Source of the DNA: a virus
Length of the DNA: 64,000 nucleotides
Direction: 5' to 3' (one strand)
IMG/VR virus record: IMGVR_UViG_3300029267_002252
Coordinates: 37,532-101,531 of that record
A program made the position numbers and the translations under genes. Position 1 is the first letter of the stretch; every line of letters begins with the position of its first letter. Shown here piece after piece: positions 35,336-43,542 of this stretch. Below the pieces are notes generated by a model. The model made no database searches, had not been told where the DNA came from, and was given only the letters and a program-made list of their open reading frames with translations.

Positions 35336-35706
35336 TTGCAACCAATTTTATTCAGGATGAGGAATCCCTCAAGAAGCCAGTGCCCTACAGCGAGATGACC
35401 GTCGCATCAACCCATACGGACCCGGATGACCAGGACCGTCCCTGGATACACGTAAGTGCAGATGAGGATGGGAATGTTGTTGCTGAGGAGATTCCCTGGG
35501 AGCTGCGTGAGGACCCTGATGAGGAGTCAGATGAGATGGACCTGAAGCAGGAAGAGCTGCGCCGCAAGAAGCGTCTGCTGCTCATCAATACTATTGGGAC
35601 CTTCGCTTACATCTCCGCAGCAGCACTGGGGTGTGCTATGGGGAATATGGGATGGTTAATCGTCATCCTGATGACTATTGCTATTTTTTGCATGGACCGT
35701 AAGTAG
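35332..35706 (+). CDS. Membrane protein with acidic N-terminus
   Basis: 124 residues. ATG 35332 overlaps the previous TGA (ATGA) with AAGGAG 12 bases upstream. The first 80 residues are acidic (DPDEESDEMDLKQEELRRKK); two membrane segments follow, about 84-101 (LLINTIGTFAYISAAALG) and 104-120 (MGNMGWLIVILMTIAIF). A membrane protein inside a recombination operon is unexpected; possible superinfection or membrane-attachment role. No family recognised. Confidence 0.7.
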   Translation: MIATNFIQDEESLKKPVPYSEMTVASTHTDPDDQDRPWIHVSADEDGNVVAEEIPWELREDPDEESDEMDLKQEELRRKKRLLLINTIGTFAYISAAALGCAMGNMGWLIVILMTIAIFCMDRK

Positions 35707-35709
35707 GTT

Positions 35710-35790
35710 CATGTGTATTTGCGCGCGCGTGTGAGGTCGTCACACTGCGCTATTAAAATGCGCCATGTGTATTCGCGCATGTGCGTGAGG
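35710..35790 (+). repeat. Pair of long CATGTGTATT-GCG repeats
   Basis: Copy 1 begins CATGTGTATTTGCGCGCGCG (35710), copy 2 CATGTGTATTCGCGCATGTG (35764); both end in GTGAGG. They fill the intergenic space with alternating purine-pyrimidine GCGCGCG tracts. Confidence 0.7.
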
Positions 35791-35809
35791 TATTAGATTC
35801 GAGGAGAGA

Positions 35810-36091
35810 ATGAGCATGGCTAAGAAAGTCGGAAAGAGTGATTACGGGGTTTATAAGATTGATGGGGATAACCTCGTCCTGAAGAAGGGCGGTTTCGCCA
35901 ACACGTATGAGTGTGAGAAGTGGGTGAGAGCCCAGGCGAAGAAAGAGGGAGCTGGACTCGAAGGTGAGTTCGCAATCCTGTCGCTGCGCAAGAAGTTCAC
36001 CCTCCAGACCAAGACGACGGTGACGGTTAAGCTCATCGATTCAGATGCCGCTGCCGCCGTACCGAGCAAGCCGGCTGCATCTGATGAGTGA
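35810..36091 (+). CDS. Small basic protein, unknown
   Basis: 93 residues from ATG 35810, or 91 from ATG 35816; GAGGAG at 35801-35806 fits 35816 slightly better. The core GVYKIDGDNLVLKKGGFANT and KFTLQTKTTVTVKLID suggests a compact beta-alpha domain, with an alanine-rich tail. It overlaps the nuclease gene that follows by eight bases. Function unknown. Confidence 0.7.
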   Translation: MSMAKKVGKSDYGVYKIDGDNLVLKKGGFANTYECEKWVRAQAKKEGAGLEGEFAILSLRKKFTLQTKTTVTVKLIDSDAAAAVPSKPAASDE

Positions 36092-36947
36092 TGGATTCAG
36101 TTTCGGCGACCTGAGAACGCATAACCAGAAAAAACGCGCCGGGGAGGTTTACGAAGAGCCGGAGTGGGTGAAGGAGACGCCGGAGGAAACCGTCGAGAAG
36201 GCTGTCACTGAGCTGATGTCGAAGCCGGAGAGACGGATATTCGACGATTATTACCATCCCAGTCGTATCCACGACATGTGCCCAGTCGCGGAGTTCTGGT
36301 TGCGGATACGCCGCCCGCCAGTTCTTATTGAGGAGCCTAACCTGCCGCTGTCGTTAATGGCTGCTGCGGGGACCCAGGCCCACAACTTTTTCCAGGACCG
36401 GGTCCTGGGACCTGCGGGAATCCTGTGGGGAAGTTGGGAATGCCCCAAATGCGGGGCAGAGTTTGAGAAGACGTTCCTCCCTGGGAAGTGCCCGGAGTGC
36501 AGTTGCAATCGATTGCAATACCTGGAACCACAAGTTCTCAGCCACGAACACAAGATTCGGGGTCATTCTGATGGAATCATCAGGATACCTTCCCTGGATG
36601 ACATGATTCTTGAGATGAAGAGTAAATCCAGGAACACCTGGGAGAAGACTCATGCCCCCAACGCCAGGGAGAGGACCCAGGCGAGTATTTACATGGAGCT
36701 GCTGGGTGTGGATAAGTGCGTATACCTATTTATTTGCCGGGATGACTACAGATACCGTGCCGTCATTGAGGATAAACGTGAGGACCTGGTTGAGAATGCA
36801 TTCAGGACCATTGACGCCATCGAAGAGTGTGTAGCAGCCGGCGAACCGGACCCAGTCATCATGTGCCAGCGTAAGTGCAGCAGAAAATCGACGACGCGGG
36901 CCCGCGAATGTCCCTTTAGAGAAGAGTGCTGGAGCTTTAAGAAATGA
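36084..36947 (+). CDS. Cas4/RecB-like PD-(D/E)XK nuclease with zinc ribbon
   Basis: 287 residues; ATG 36084 is preferred over an earlier in-frame ATG that would overlap the previous gene by 47 bases. Nuclease residues are GTQAH (H100), GHSDG (D163), ILEMKSK (E177, K179) and the TQASIY motif (Q199, Y203). C66 plus C261, C265, C276 and C282 reproduce the split cysteine set of Cas4/AddB-type Fe-S nucleases. A CPKC...CPEC pair (120-139) adds a zinc ribbon between H100 and D163. Expected activity is exonuclease processing of DNA ends for recombination. No CRISPR array or cas1 is nearby. Confidence 0.85.
   Translation: MSDGFSFGDLRTHNQKKRAGEVYEEPEWVKETPEETVEKAVTELMSKPERRIFDDYYHPSRIHDMCPVAEFWLRIRRPPVLIEEPNLPLSLMAAAGTQAHNFFQDRVLGPAGILWGSWECPKCGAEFEKTFLPGKCPECSCNRLQYLEPQVLSHEHKIRGHSDGIIRIPSLDDMILEMKSKSRNTWEKTHAPNARERTQASIYMELLGVDKCVYLFICRDDYRYRAVIEDKREDLVENAFRTIDAIEECVAAGEPDPVIMCQRKCSRKSTTRARECPFREECWSFKK
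36503..36518 (+). repeat. TTGCAA palindrome copy, perfect, in nuclease gene
   Basis: TTGCAATCGATTGCAA encodes part of SCNRLQY between the zinc ribbon and the catalytic core. Confidence 0.55.
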
Positions 36948-37495
36948 ACAATATAGTAGCCATAGATGTTGGATTTGCGAGTATGGGCATTGTCGTCTTG
37001 TGTATTCGCGCGCGTGATTTAGGTCTTGTGTATAAAGAAGTGATATCGACCAAGCCGTCGCCCAAGAAGCTGAGTATTCGGTCTGCTGATGACAATGTGA
37101 GGCGGTGTCGTGAAATCACGAGGTCGGTACGCCGCGTCATCGACGAGTATGAGCCCGCTGCGGTCGTGCTGGAGATGCCGAGTATGGGCTCTAAGAGTGC
37201 TAAAGCTATGCGAGCGATGGGATTGGCTAGTGGGATAATCGCCGCGTTGGATGTGGTGTATGAGAACCTGCCGTTCTTGTATGCGACACCCACCGACGTT
37301 AAGGTCGCCATGACGGGTAAGAAGTCCGCCTCGAAGGAGGAAGTGCAATCACGTGCAGTGGAAATGATACCGGACATCCTGGATGGTGTGAATAAGACTC
37401 AACGGGAGCACGTAGCAGATGCTTTAGGAGCTGCGGTAGCGGCGAAGGATGCCCCCGTTATTCAGATGTTAAGGAGAATGGAAAATGACGCTTAA
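36944..37495 (+). CDS. ruvC: RuvC-like Holliday junction resolvase
   Basis: 183 residues. RNase H-fold resolvase motifs are visible: AIDVGFASMG with D8, VVLEMPS with E77, a SKSAKAMRAMGLASG helix, TPTDVKVAMTGKKSASKEEV, and EHVADALGAA with H156 and D159. Length is close to bacterial RuvC. It would cut four-way junctions made by RecA; a second nuclease of similar role lies two genes upstream. Start overlaps the Cas4-like stop by four bases. Codons 18-24 lie in a CTTGTGTATTCGCGCG repeat. Confidence 0.9.
   Translation: MNNIVAIDVGFASMGIVVLCIRARDLGLVYKEVISTKPSPKKLSIRSADDNVRRCREITRSVRRVIDEYEPAAVVLEMPSMGSKSAKAMRAMGLASGIIAALDVVYENLPFLYATPTDVKVAMTGKKSASKEEVQSRAVEMIPDILDGVNKTQREHVADALGAAVAAKDAPVIQMLRRMENDA
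36997..37017 (+). repeat. CTTGTGTATTCGCG repeat inside ruvC
   Basis: The only full-length copy within a confident gene, encoding LCIRARD. A shorter CTTGTGTATTTG occurs at 37563. Confidence 0.55.
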
Positions 37496-37856
37496 GGAGC
37501 GTATTTCGGAGGAACTCAAGGGTAAGAAGAAACCGCATGATGATGATGCGGTGCGTGAGTATCTTGTGTATTTGTATCATGAATTGGGGTTACGTACGGG
37601 CCAGATAGGTGAGCGCTTTGATGTAGGAGCCGCAACAGTGCGTTCATTGCTGCGGGCGTTCAAAATCGAGATGAAGGCGTCCGGGGGTGGAAAGGATTTC
37701 ATGAAGCAGTTGAAAGCGCATGGGTATGTTGACCGCAATGACTTTTTTGGACGCAACGCTGATATGGCGAAGACGGACATGGCGAAGGAACTCGAAGTGA
37801 GTTACGGCTCGCTGTGTACGCATTATGAGATATGGAGAAAGAGCTTTACTGGTTGA
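37485..37856 (+). CDS. HTH protein, possible regulator
   Basis: 123 residues overlapping ruvC by 11 bases. The helix-turn-helix candidate is LRTGQIGERFDVGAATVRSL (about 36-55), and a second helical pair near the end (MAKELEVSYGSLCTHYEIW) looks like another HTH. Highly charged, no membrane part. Last gene of the recombination operon; transcriptional control is inferred. Confidence 0.7.
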   Translation: MTLKERISEELKGKKKPHDDDAVREYLVYLYHELGLRTGQIGERFDVGAATVRSLLRAFKIEMKASGGGKDFMKQLKAHGYVDRNDFFGRNADMAKTDMAKELEVSYGSLCTHYEIWRKSFTG

Positions 37857-37875
37857 AAATAATTTCAAAAACTTC

Positions 37876-37903
37876 TTGACTAATATAGAATGTATGATAT
37901 AAT
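37876..37903 (+). promoter_or_regulatory. Extended -10 promoter
   Basis: TTGACT and TATAAT spaced 16, TG one base before the -10. Reads into the gene at 37963. Confidence 0.85.
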
Positions 37904-37962
37904 AGAAGTGTTTAATCAGATACTTTTATTTGTCATACATTCTTTTATTTGGAGGGTGAGCG

Positions 37963-38772
37963 ATGTCTGAGACACAAGACAGTACAAAGGCGATGAGTAT
38001 TCTTCAGAACGGTGACTTTACCCCGTACCTCCTTGGCGAGGATGGGAAGCGTCTTACACGGGATGAGGCATTCCGGAAAGCCGCGAAGGACCTGGTCACG
38101 TTTCACGACAAGGCCAATATTGCGCTGGCTGAAGCGCTCTTCGTTATTAACGGGGAGGAGTACTGGCGGGATTGGATTAATCCCAAGACCGGCAAAGAGT
38201 ACGACAGTTTTCAGCAGTATATTGAAAGTCCGGAACTGGAGTTTCAGTACCGCAAGGCGATGTATCTCATTAAAATATGGGACCAACTCCGGAATAAGCG
38301 GGGCATACCGCTTGAAGTAATCCGGAATAAAGGGTGGTCGAAGCTGAAAGAGATTGCGAGTATCGCACAGGAAGAGGCCATCGAAACTTCCGACATCGTA
38401 GACCTTATTGAGGACAGCTCCGGCATTACTGTTGAGACGGTGCGGGAACGTGCGCTGACACTCCGGTCGAAAGCAATCAAGGACGGGAGAAAAATCGAGA
38501 AGGTCGTGCGTATCACGTTTAACCTGTTTGAAGAGCAGGCCGAGAATCTCAAGACGGCGCTCGAGTTGTCTGAGAAAATCTCTACCAGTGAAAAGTCGGG
38601 TGCCAACCTTGACTATATCTGTACTTCATTCATTGCGTCACACGTGCACGGTGACAAGCGGGAAGAAATTAAGCGTCTGGTGAAGGAGCTTGAAGGAGCT
38701 GCCGGCGTGAAAGTGCTTGTTGCGGATGCGGATGGTGTAATCTATTCCAACAAAGAGTTCAAGGATAAATGA
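37963..38772 (+). CDS. Early protein with DNA-binding-like central region
   Basis: 269 residues. Residues 60-125 (YWRDWINPKTGKEYDSFQQY, RKAMYLIKIWDQLR, then VIRNKGWSKLKEIASIA) resemble the helical regions of ParB-like and phage plasmid-partition-type HTH proteins that recognise DNA. A later helical part (NLKTALELSEKISTSEKS) could dimerise. Such a protein could read the dispersed palindromes, but this is a hypothesis from fold impression and context only. RBS GGAGGGTGAGCG. Confidence 0.6.
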   Translation: MSETQDSTKAMSILQNGDFTPYLLGEDGKRLTRDEAFRKAAKDLVTFHDKANIALAEALFVINGEEYWRDWINPKTGKEYDSFQQYIESPELEFQYRKAMYLIKIWDQLRNKRGIPLEVIRNKGWSKLKEIASIAQEEAIETSDIVDLIEDSSGITVETVRERALTLRSKAIKDGRKIEKVVRITFNLFEEQAENLKTALELSEKISTSEKSGANLDYICTSFIASHVHGDKREEIKRLVKELEGAAGVKVLVADADGVIYSNKEFKDK

Positions 38773-39008
38773 TGGACGGTCACGCGTTATTCAAGGCGGG
38801 AGTCAAGTTACTGATAGGAGCAGTATTACTGGGTCTCGCCTTGACCATCACGTACGGAGGTAACCTCGTACCACAGAATACCCAGGAAGCTATTATGGAC
38901 CTGGTGGTCATGCTTATGTTCCTAACCGGATATGTGCTGACCGCAGTGGGACAAGCTATGGGCGGTGGTCACGTGAAGTCACGGGGTAGCGAGGAATCGG
39001 AGGGGTAG
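38769..39008 (+). CDS. Two-segment membrane protein
   Basis: 79 residues, ATG overlapping the previous TGA. Hydrophobic segments at about 11-29 (VKLLIGAVLLGLALTITYG) and 42-62 (IMDLVVMLMFLTGYVLTAVGQ), with a charged tail. Typical size for a phage inner-membrane protein; function unknown. Confidence 0.72.
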   Translation: MMDGHALFKAGVKLLIGAVLLGLALTITYGGNLVPQNTQEAIMDLVVMLMFLTGYVLTAVGQAMGGGHVKSRGSEESEG

Positions 39009-39028
39009 AAAGTTTTCTGAAATAATCC

Positions 39029-39056
39029 TTGACTTATTACTTTTGTATGCTATAAT
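39029..39056 (+). promoter_or_regulatory. Extended -10 promoter before SWIM/MoxR pair
   Basis: TTGACT-N16-TATAAT with TATGC before the -10; first ATG 57 bases downstream. Confidence 0.85.
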
Positions 39057-39112
39057 ATAAGTGTTGTTTAAGTTTAATGTTTCCCATAATTCTTTTATAG
39101 GAGGGTGAGCAA

Positions 39113-39655
39113 ATGGGAGGCGAGATTAAAAAAGACCTAATGTATATCTGTGACTTCCTAGAGGTCGGGAAGTGGGAGGTTCGCAAAGTCAACAAGCGAA
39201 CTGTAAAGACGGAGGCCACGTATTCTATCACTACAGAATACAATGAGGAAACCGAGGAAGGTATTGCCTCTTGTGACTGTCAGGGATTTGAGAACCGTGG
39301 TCACTGTAAACACATCGAGATGGTCGGGGGAAAAGTATCTCCGCAAGATAATCAGACGAGACTGCGGGGCGAAGACCAAATCGAAGCGGTGAAGAAGTTC
39401 CTTGAAAATTATGCCAAGGAGCAGTTCGGTGGGAACGATTTTGTTCAATACTGCCCCGAGAATGACGGCATAGCGGAACGGTTTGACATCGTTTCGGAAA
39501 GTGATGAACGGAAACTGATGTGGACATCGGTAATTGTGCCGATTGACGAAGGTCGCGAGACCGCTACAGTTCTCGTTCGGGTCGTGTTCAGTACGGATTT
39601 CAATGATGATGTTGATGCCCTTACCGGCAAGGATGCCGAGGAGGGTGAAGAATAA
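39113..39655 (+). CDS. SWIM zinc-finger protein
   Basis: 180 residues. A SWIM motif is explicit: C54-x-C56-x8-C65-x-H67 in SCDCQGFENRGHCKH. The segment before it (WEVRKVNKRTVKTEATYSI) forms the typical strand pair that leads into SWIM, and the rest is acidic and beta-rich. SWIM domains bind DNA or protein partners and recur beside MoxR ATPases and VWA proteins in bacterial operons. Here it shares an operon with the AAA+ ATPase next door. RBS GGAGGGTGAGC. Confidence 0.82.
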   Translation: MGGEIKKDLMYICDFLEVGKWEVRKVNKRTVKTEATYSITTEYNEETEEGIASCDCQGFENRGHCKHIEMVGGKVSPQDNQTRLRGEDQIEAVKKFLENYAKEQFGGNDFVQYCPENDGIAERFDIVSESDERKLMWTSVIVPIDEGRETATVLVRVVFSTDFNDDVDALTGKDAEEGEE

Positions 39656-39689
39656 CCAGTCCATTTCTTTTTTCTAAAGGAGGGTGAAG

Positions 39690-40865
39690 ATGGACGACAA
39701 AAAACTGGCAGGATTTGCCACAAAGTCTGAGTCGGCAATCGACCAGATGCGTAAGGAAGAGGCGAAGCTCGTTCTGCACGAGTTTATCGCTGAAGTCGGG
39801 TGCACCGATTTCGAGGTCGCGGATGATGATTTGCGTGAGAAGGGTCTCAAGGCAGACGTCATTTCTGAAATAACCGACCTTACGATTCCCGGTGTGAAAC
39901 TTGCGTGGGTGACTGAGAGTACTCTCAATGTCAAGGTTACTCCTAAATCCTATAAAGGGATTAAGGGTCAGCCGACACCCACACTCAGGGAAGGTAAGGA
40001 GTTCGACGGCGATGCCGATTCGGATTTCTATATCTATCCCGAATGCACCCCCAAGGTAGTCGAACTGATTGAGGAGGGGTTTCCCGTTCTCTTAATCGGA
40101 CCTGCCGGCACGGGGAAAACAGACCTGCTTGAACGTGTTATCAAACACAAGCTCGGTCGGAAAGTACTTCCATTCAATATGACCGAGGAAACCACGGTCG
40201 ATGACTTCATCGGACACATCAGTCTGAAAGACAACGGTGACGGTGTGATGGAAACCGTATTTACCGATGGTCCGCTTACGCAGTCAATGCGTGAGGGATT
40301 GGTGCTTCAGATTGACGAGTTGGACGTGGCGGAGCAGGGAATTCTGTTCGTACTCCAACGAGTTCTGGAAGGTAAAGACCTCATTGTTTCCAAGAACCAC
40401 GGTGAGCGCGTCAAAGCGGCTCCAGGATTCGCAGTGGTCGCCACCTCGAATACCGCAGGACGAGGTGACCAAGCAGACATCTATCGGAGTCGGCAGATAC
40501 TTGACGAAGCCTTCCTTGATAGATGGTTGGGAGTGTTCCGCATCAATTACCTGTCACAGTCAGACGAGATAAAGGTGCTCCGCAGGAGAACCGGAATCGG
40601 ACAGGCGCAAGCGAAATCATTAACGAAGATTGCCACGGCTGCACGTGCGAGCTTCGGTCAGGATATTATGACTACATTCAGCCTTCGGAAAAGTATCGCC
40701 ACGGCGAAGCTTATCGGGAAGGGATGGACGATGGTCGATGCGTTCAAAGTCGCGGTGCTGAATAAATGCACGGACGAGGACGCGATGGCGCTTGCTGAGA
40801 TTTATCAGCGGATAGCTAAAGACCCGATTGATATGAGCGACAGGATGGGCACGAGCGAAGAATAG
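39690..40865 (+). CDS. MoxR/CobS-type AAA+ ATPase
   Basis: 391 residues from ATG 39690, which follows AAGGAGGGTG; a GTG six bases earlier is inside the ribosome site. Walker A GPAGTGKT (137-144), Walker B VLQIDE (205-210), sensor-1 TSNT (252-255) and the DEAFLDRW stretch (272-279) match the MoxR/CobS clade. The first 110 residues are a separate acidic domain. This clade works with VWA partners to remodel proteins or insert metals; in phages it is often labelled cobalt chelatase although other cobalamin genes are absent, as here. Partner likely at 41029. Confidence 0.9.
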   Translation: MDDKKLAGFATKSESAIDQMRKEEAKLVLHEFIAEVGCTDFEVADDDLREKGLKADVISEITDLTIPGVKLAWVTESTLNVKVTPKSYKGIKGQPTPTLREGKEFDGDADSDFYIYPECTPKVVELIEEGFPVLLIGPAGTGKTDLLERVIKHKLGRKVLPFNMTEETTVDDFIGHISLKDNGDGVMETVFTDGPLTQSMREGLVLQIDELDVAEQGILFVLQRVLEGKDLIVSKNHGERVKAAPGFAVVATSNTAGRGDQADIYRSRQILDEAFLDRWLGVFRINYLSQSDEIKVLRRRTGIGQAQAKSLTKIATAARASFGQDIMTTFSLRKSIATAKLIGKGWTMVDAFKVAVLNKCTDEDAMALAEIYQRIAKDPIDMSDRMGTSEE

Positions 40866-40889
40866 GTCACCCTCCGTTCTTCGCAAATG

Positions 40890-40920
40890 AAGGGGCGGGG
40901 GATGCAGACCTCCGCCCCTT
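40890..40920 (+). terminator. Stem-loop after AAA+ gene
   Basis: AAGGGGCGGGGG pairs with CCTCCGCCCCTT around ATGCAGA (12 bp with one G-T). No T-run follows, so termination efficiency is uncertain. Confidence 0.6.
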
Positions 40921-40952
40921 AACTAAGGGTGAGAAGTTGTTTGAAAATCTGC

Positions 40953-40980
40953 TTGACTTATTGCAATTATATGATATAAT
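40953..40980 (+). promoter_or_regulatory. Extended -10 promoter before VWA gene
   Basis: TTGACT-N16-TATAAT. The spacer contains TTGCAATTATATGA, overlapping one TTGCAA half-site. Confidence 0.85.
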
Positions 40981-41028
40981 ATAATTGTATATTTAGTTAA
41001 GATACTCATATATTCGGAGGGTGAACAA

Positions 41029-43473
41029 ATGAGTAAGTTAGCAAGAATGTTAGAAGTCGGACAGCAAGCGGCTGCACGTGTCTGTGCCGGCAAACGTGTT
41101 CGTATCCTTTACGACACGAAGGGCGGAGCATATACTGAGCCTAACAAGCATGGTATCATACATCTGCCACCACTTCCGGCGGACTTGAGTGATGAAGCAA
41201 TCAATATGCTTCGAGGTCTTGTTGACCATGAGTCCGGTCACGTTAATGACACCGACATGGGTGTTTACAAACGGAAGAAAATAATCGGCGCGGGGATTGT
41301 CCATTTTTTCAGTAATGCAATGGAAGATGCCAGGGTCGATAAGCTGATGGGGGAGAAGGCTCTCGGCGTAGCCCGAAACCTTGACTTCATTCACAATCAG
41401 GCGCTCTATAAAGAGGACATTTGCAGTAATATCCGAGACAAGGAGGGTTGCGATGATAACGAACGTGCCCTGCTTCTGCTCGGTATGCGTATGACAAGAA
41501 CCCACAGGCCGGACGATATTGAGTATATTGACAGTCGTGGAGAAGAGGTCAGCCCGATGTACCCGAAATTCGTGGACATGGTGAAGGAGCAGTTGGAGCG
41601 GGCGAAGTCAGTTCGCAGTACTGAGGAGGTAGTTAACCTCTCAATGGAAATGACTGAAATTTTGAAGGACTATATCAGTCAGGTCGAAGTGCCGAACCCG
41701 TATGGGGGAGAGGGTGAGGAAGGACAGGAAGGGGAAAGCCAGTCCGGTCAGGGACAGGGGAGTTCTTCTGAGGCTGATGGGGATAGTGAGAGTTCTGAGT
41801 CTGGCGGGAAGTCCTCAAAGGGAGGCAAGGGGAAAAAGAGCAAGAGCGACAAATCCGAGGACGGGGAAGGTAAAGGTGAGGGGGAGCAGGAAAAGGATAG
41901 TTCCGGTCCGGGGGAAGTTGAAGAAATTGATATGAGAAAAGATAAAGGTGACGATAGTTCTGCAAGTGATTGCAGTGAGGAGGGCGAAGATGAAGGAGCC
42001 GGCGAAGGGGAAGATGAATCCGGAGGAGGCGGAGATGATAGTGAAGAAACTGAAGAGGCTGAGGGAACTTCTGATTCTGCTGAAGGCGAAGACGGAGACG
42101 AGGCCGAGGATTCATCCTCTGATGGAGAAGGTTCTGATAGTGGAGCAGATGATGAAGGGGAGGTAGAGGACGAAGAGGAAGGTGAAGAGGAAAAGGATTG
42201 GGACGAGTGGGGCGAAGAGGATTATGAGGAAGATGGTTGGGATGATGATGGCGAGGATGAGGATTTTGATGATGACGAGGGTGAGGAGGAAGCCGAAGAA
42301 GGGGACGGTGATGGCGACGGGAGTCCTGATGGTGAGGAGAGTGAAGAAGACGGGGTAGAGGAAGAAGAAAAAAGCATCGAGGAGAAGCGGCAGGAAGTTA
42401 AAGATAAACTTGATGAAACTATCGGAGGCATTGCTCAGCAGAGCAGTGGAGCAGATGGGGGCGTGACTGCTGAAAGCGTGCTTTATGATAAGGTTAGCAA
42501 ACTGATTATTACTGACAAAGTTGATTCCGGCTATCGTGGGGAAACTGTGATACCTTACATCAATGACGACCGGGAGGTAGACCTTGTTGCTGAGAGAGAC
42601 CCGGCTGCGTTGGGAAAAGTATATCCGCATACGCATGCGGCGGACGCGAGGGAGCGGGGGTTCGAGCGATACACTAAGAATGTCCAAGAACTGAGGGGCG
42701 ATGTTAATGTGCTCCGGCGGAGACTGCTGATGGACTTGCTCGGCAATCCTAAGAAGTGGACAAAGCGACAGAAGCAGGGTACGATTAATGACAGGGATTT
42801 ATTCAGGGTCGCATTCAAAGAAGAAGATTTGTTCAAGCAGAAGCGGCGGAAGATTGAACTTGATGCTGCGGTTACTCTGCTCGTTGACTGCTCCGGTTCG
42901 ATGTCGGGAAGCAAGATACAGACGGCAACGGATGTTGCTATTATTCTGTCGGAAACATTGAACTTAGTCGGGGTACCGTTTGAAGTTCTCGGATTCACCC
43001 AAGTCGGAGGCGGGAGCCATCACTACAAAGAAGGGTACACCAGAGTGAGCCCACTGCTCGGCTATGTCGTAAAACCGTTTGAACGGAAATTAGACCATAA
43101 GACCAAAGGTGCGATGGGAAGTCTGCCCGAGGTACTGCTTTATCAGAACCTTGACGGTGAGAGTTTACGATGGGCCGCCAGGAGATTGGCAGAGCGCAAG
43201 GAAAGCAAGAAACTGTTAATCGTAATCTGCGATGGAGCGCCGGCGGGGTATGCTCGATACAATCCCGATGAAGATTTGATACAGGTTGCCCGACAGATAG
43301 AGGATAGCGGCGAAATCAATCTGTTCTGCATCGGAGTTCAGTACTCAAGTGTCGGTCGTTACTATACGAACCATTGCAAAGTTGATAAGGTGAGCGAACT
43401 TGTTAAGACTGCGTACACGAAGATATCCGGCTTCTTGAAGGGGTTAAAAAGTGTGCGAAAGGCGGGGATGTGA
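41029..43473 (+). CDS. CobT-like protein: HEXXH domain, acidic linker, VWA domain
   Basis: 814 residues. The N-terminal domain holds VDHESGHVNDTD (H67-E-x-x-H71) and NAMEDARVD (97-104), the layout of a gluzincin-like metallopeptidase or its inactive relative. Residues about 222-460 are an extreme low-complexity Glu/Asp/Gly/Ser linker. A VWA domain follows, with MIDAS LLVDCSGSMSGSK (near 619-631) and ICDGAP later. CobT-type proteins pair with MoxR/CobS ATPases, such as the one immediately upstream. A separate promoter drives it. The acidic linker may mimic nucleic acid or bind cations; that is inference. Confidence 0.88.
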   Translation: MSKLARMLEVGQQAAARVCAGKRVRILYDTKGGAYTEPNKHGIIHLPPLPADLSDEAINMLRGLVDHESGHVNDTDMGVYKRKKIIGAGIVHFFSNAMEDARVDKLMGEKALGVARNLDFIHNQALYKEDICSNIRDKEGCDDNERALLLLGMRMTRTHRPDDIEYIDSRGEEVSPMYPKFVDMVKEQLERAKSVRSTEEVVNLSMEMTEILKDYISQVEVPNPYGGEGEEGQEGESQSGQGQGSSSEADGDSESSESGGKSSKGGKGKKSKSDKSEDGEGKGEGEQEKDSSGPGEVEEIDMRKDKGDDSSASDCSEEGEDEGAGEGEDESGGGGDDSEETEEAEGTSDSAEGEDGDEAEDSSSDGEGSDSGADDEGEVEDEEEGEEEKDWDEWGEEDYEEDGWDDDGEDEDFDDDEGEEEAEEGDGDGDGSPDGEESEEDGVEEEEKSIEEKRQEVKDKLDETIGGIAQQSSGADGGVTAESVLYDKVSKLIITDKVDSGYRGETVIPYINDDREVDLVAERDPAALGKVYPHTHAADARERGFERYTKNVQELRGDVNVLRRRLLMDLLGNPKKWTKRQKQGTINDRDLFRVAFKEEDLFKQKRRKIELDAAVTLLVDCSGSMSGSKIQTATDVAIILSETLNLVGVPFEVLGFTQVGGGSHHYKEGYTRVSPLLGYVVKPFERKLDHKTKGAMGSLPEVLLYQNLDGESLRWAARRLAERKESKKLLIVICDGAPAGYARYNPDEDLIQVARQIEDSGEINLFCIGVQYSSVGRYYTNHCKVDKVSELVKTAYTKISGFLKGLKSVRKAGM
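41961..41974 (+). repeat. TTGCAA-type palindrome core in VWA gene (TGCAAGTGATTGCA)
   Basis: 14-base core inside the acidic linker coding region; outer bases lost. Confidence 0.4.
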
Positions 43474-43482
43474 AAAAAAGAC

Positions 43483-43510
43483 TTGACATATTATGATTAT
43501 ATGATATAAT
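43483..43510 (+). promoter_or_regulatory. Extended -10 promoter
   Basis: TTGACA-N16-TATAAT, only nine bases after the VWA stop; no terminator intervenes. Confidence 0.85.
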
Positions 43511-43542
43511 TATAATATGCTTTATTAGTCGGAGGATAAGTT

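Noticed and set aside
36084-37495. CRISPR-Cas locus
   Set aside because: A Cas4-like nuclease is present, but no repeat-spacer array, cas1 or cas2 was seen; the gene fits a recombination role.
41690-42400. Acidic repeat tract as a recombinational repeat array
   Set aside because: It is low-complexity coding sequence (GAG/GAT/GGA codons) within the VWA gene, not a DNA repeat array with fixed unit length.
39690-43473. Cobalamin (cobaltochelatase) biosynthesis
   Set aside because: CobS/CobT-like proteins alone do not support it: no cobN or other pathway gene is present, and the HEXXH domain and SWIM neighbour point elsewhere.
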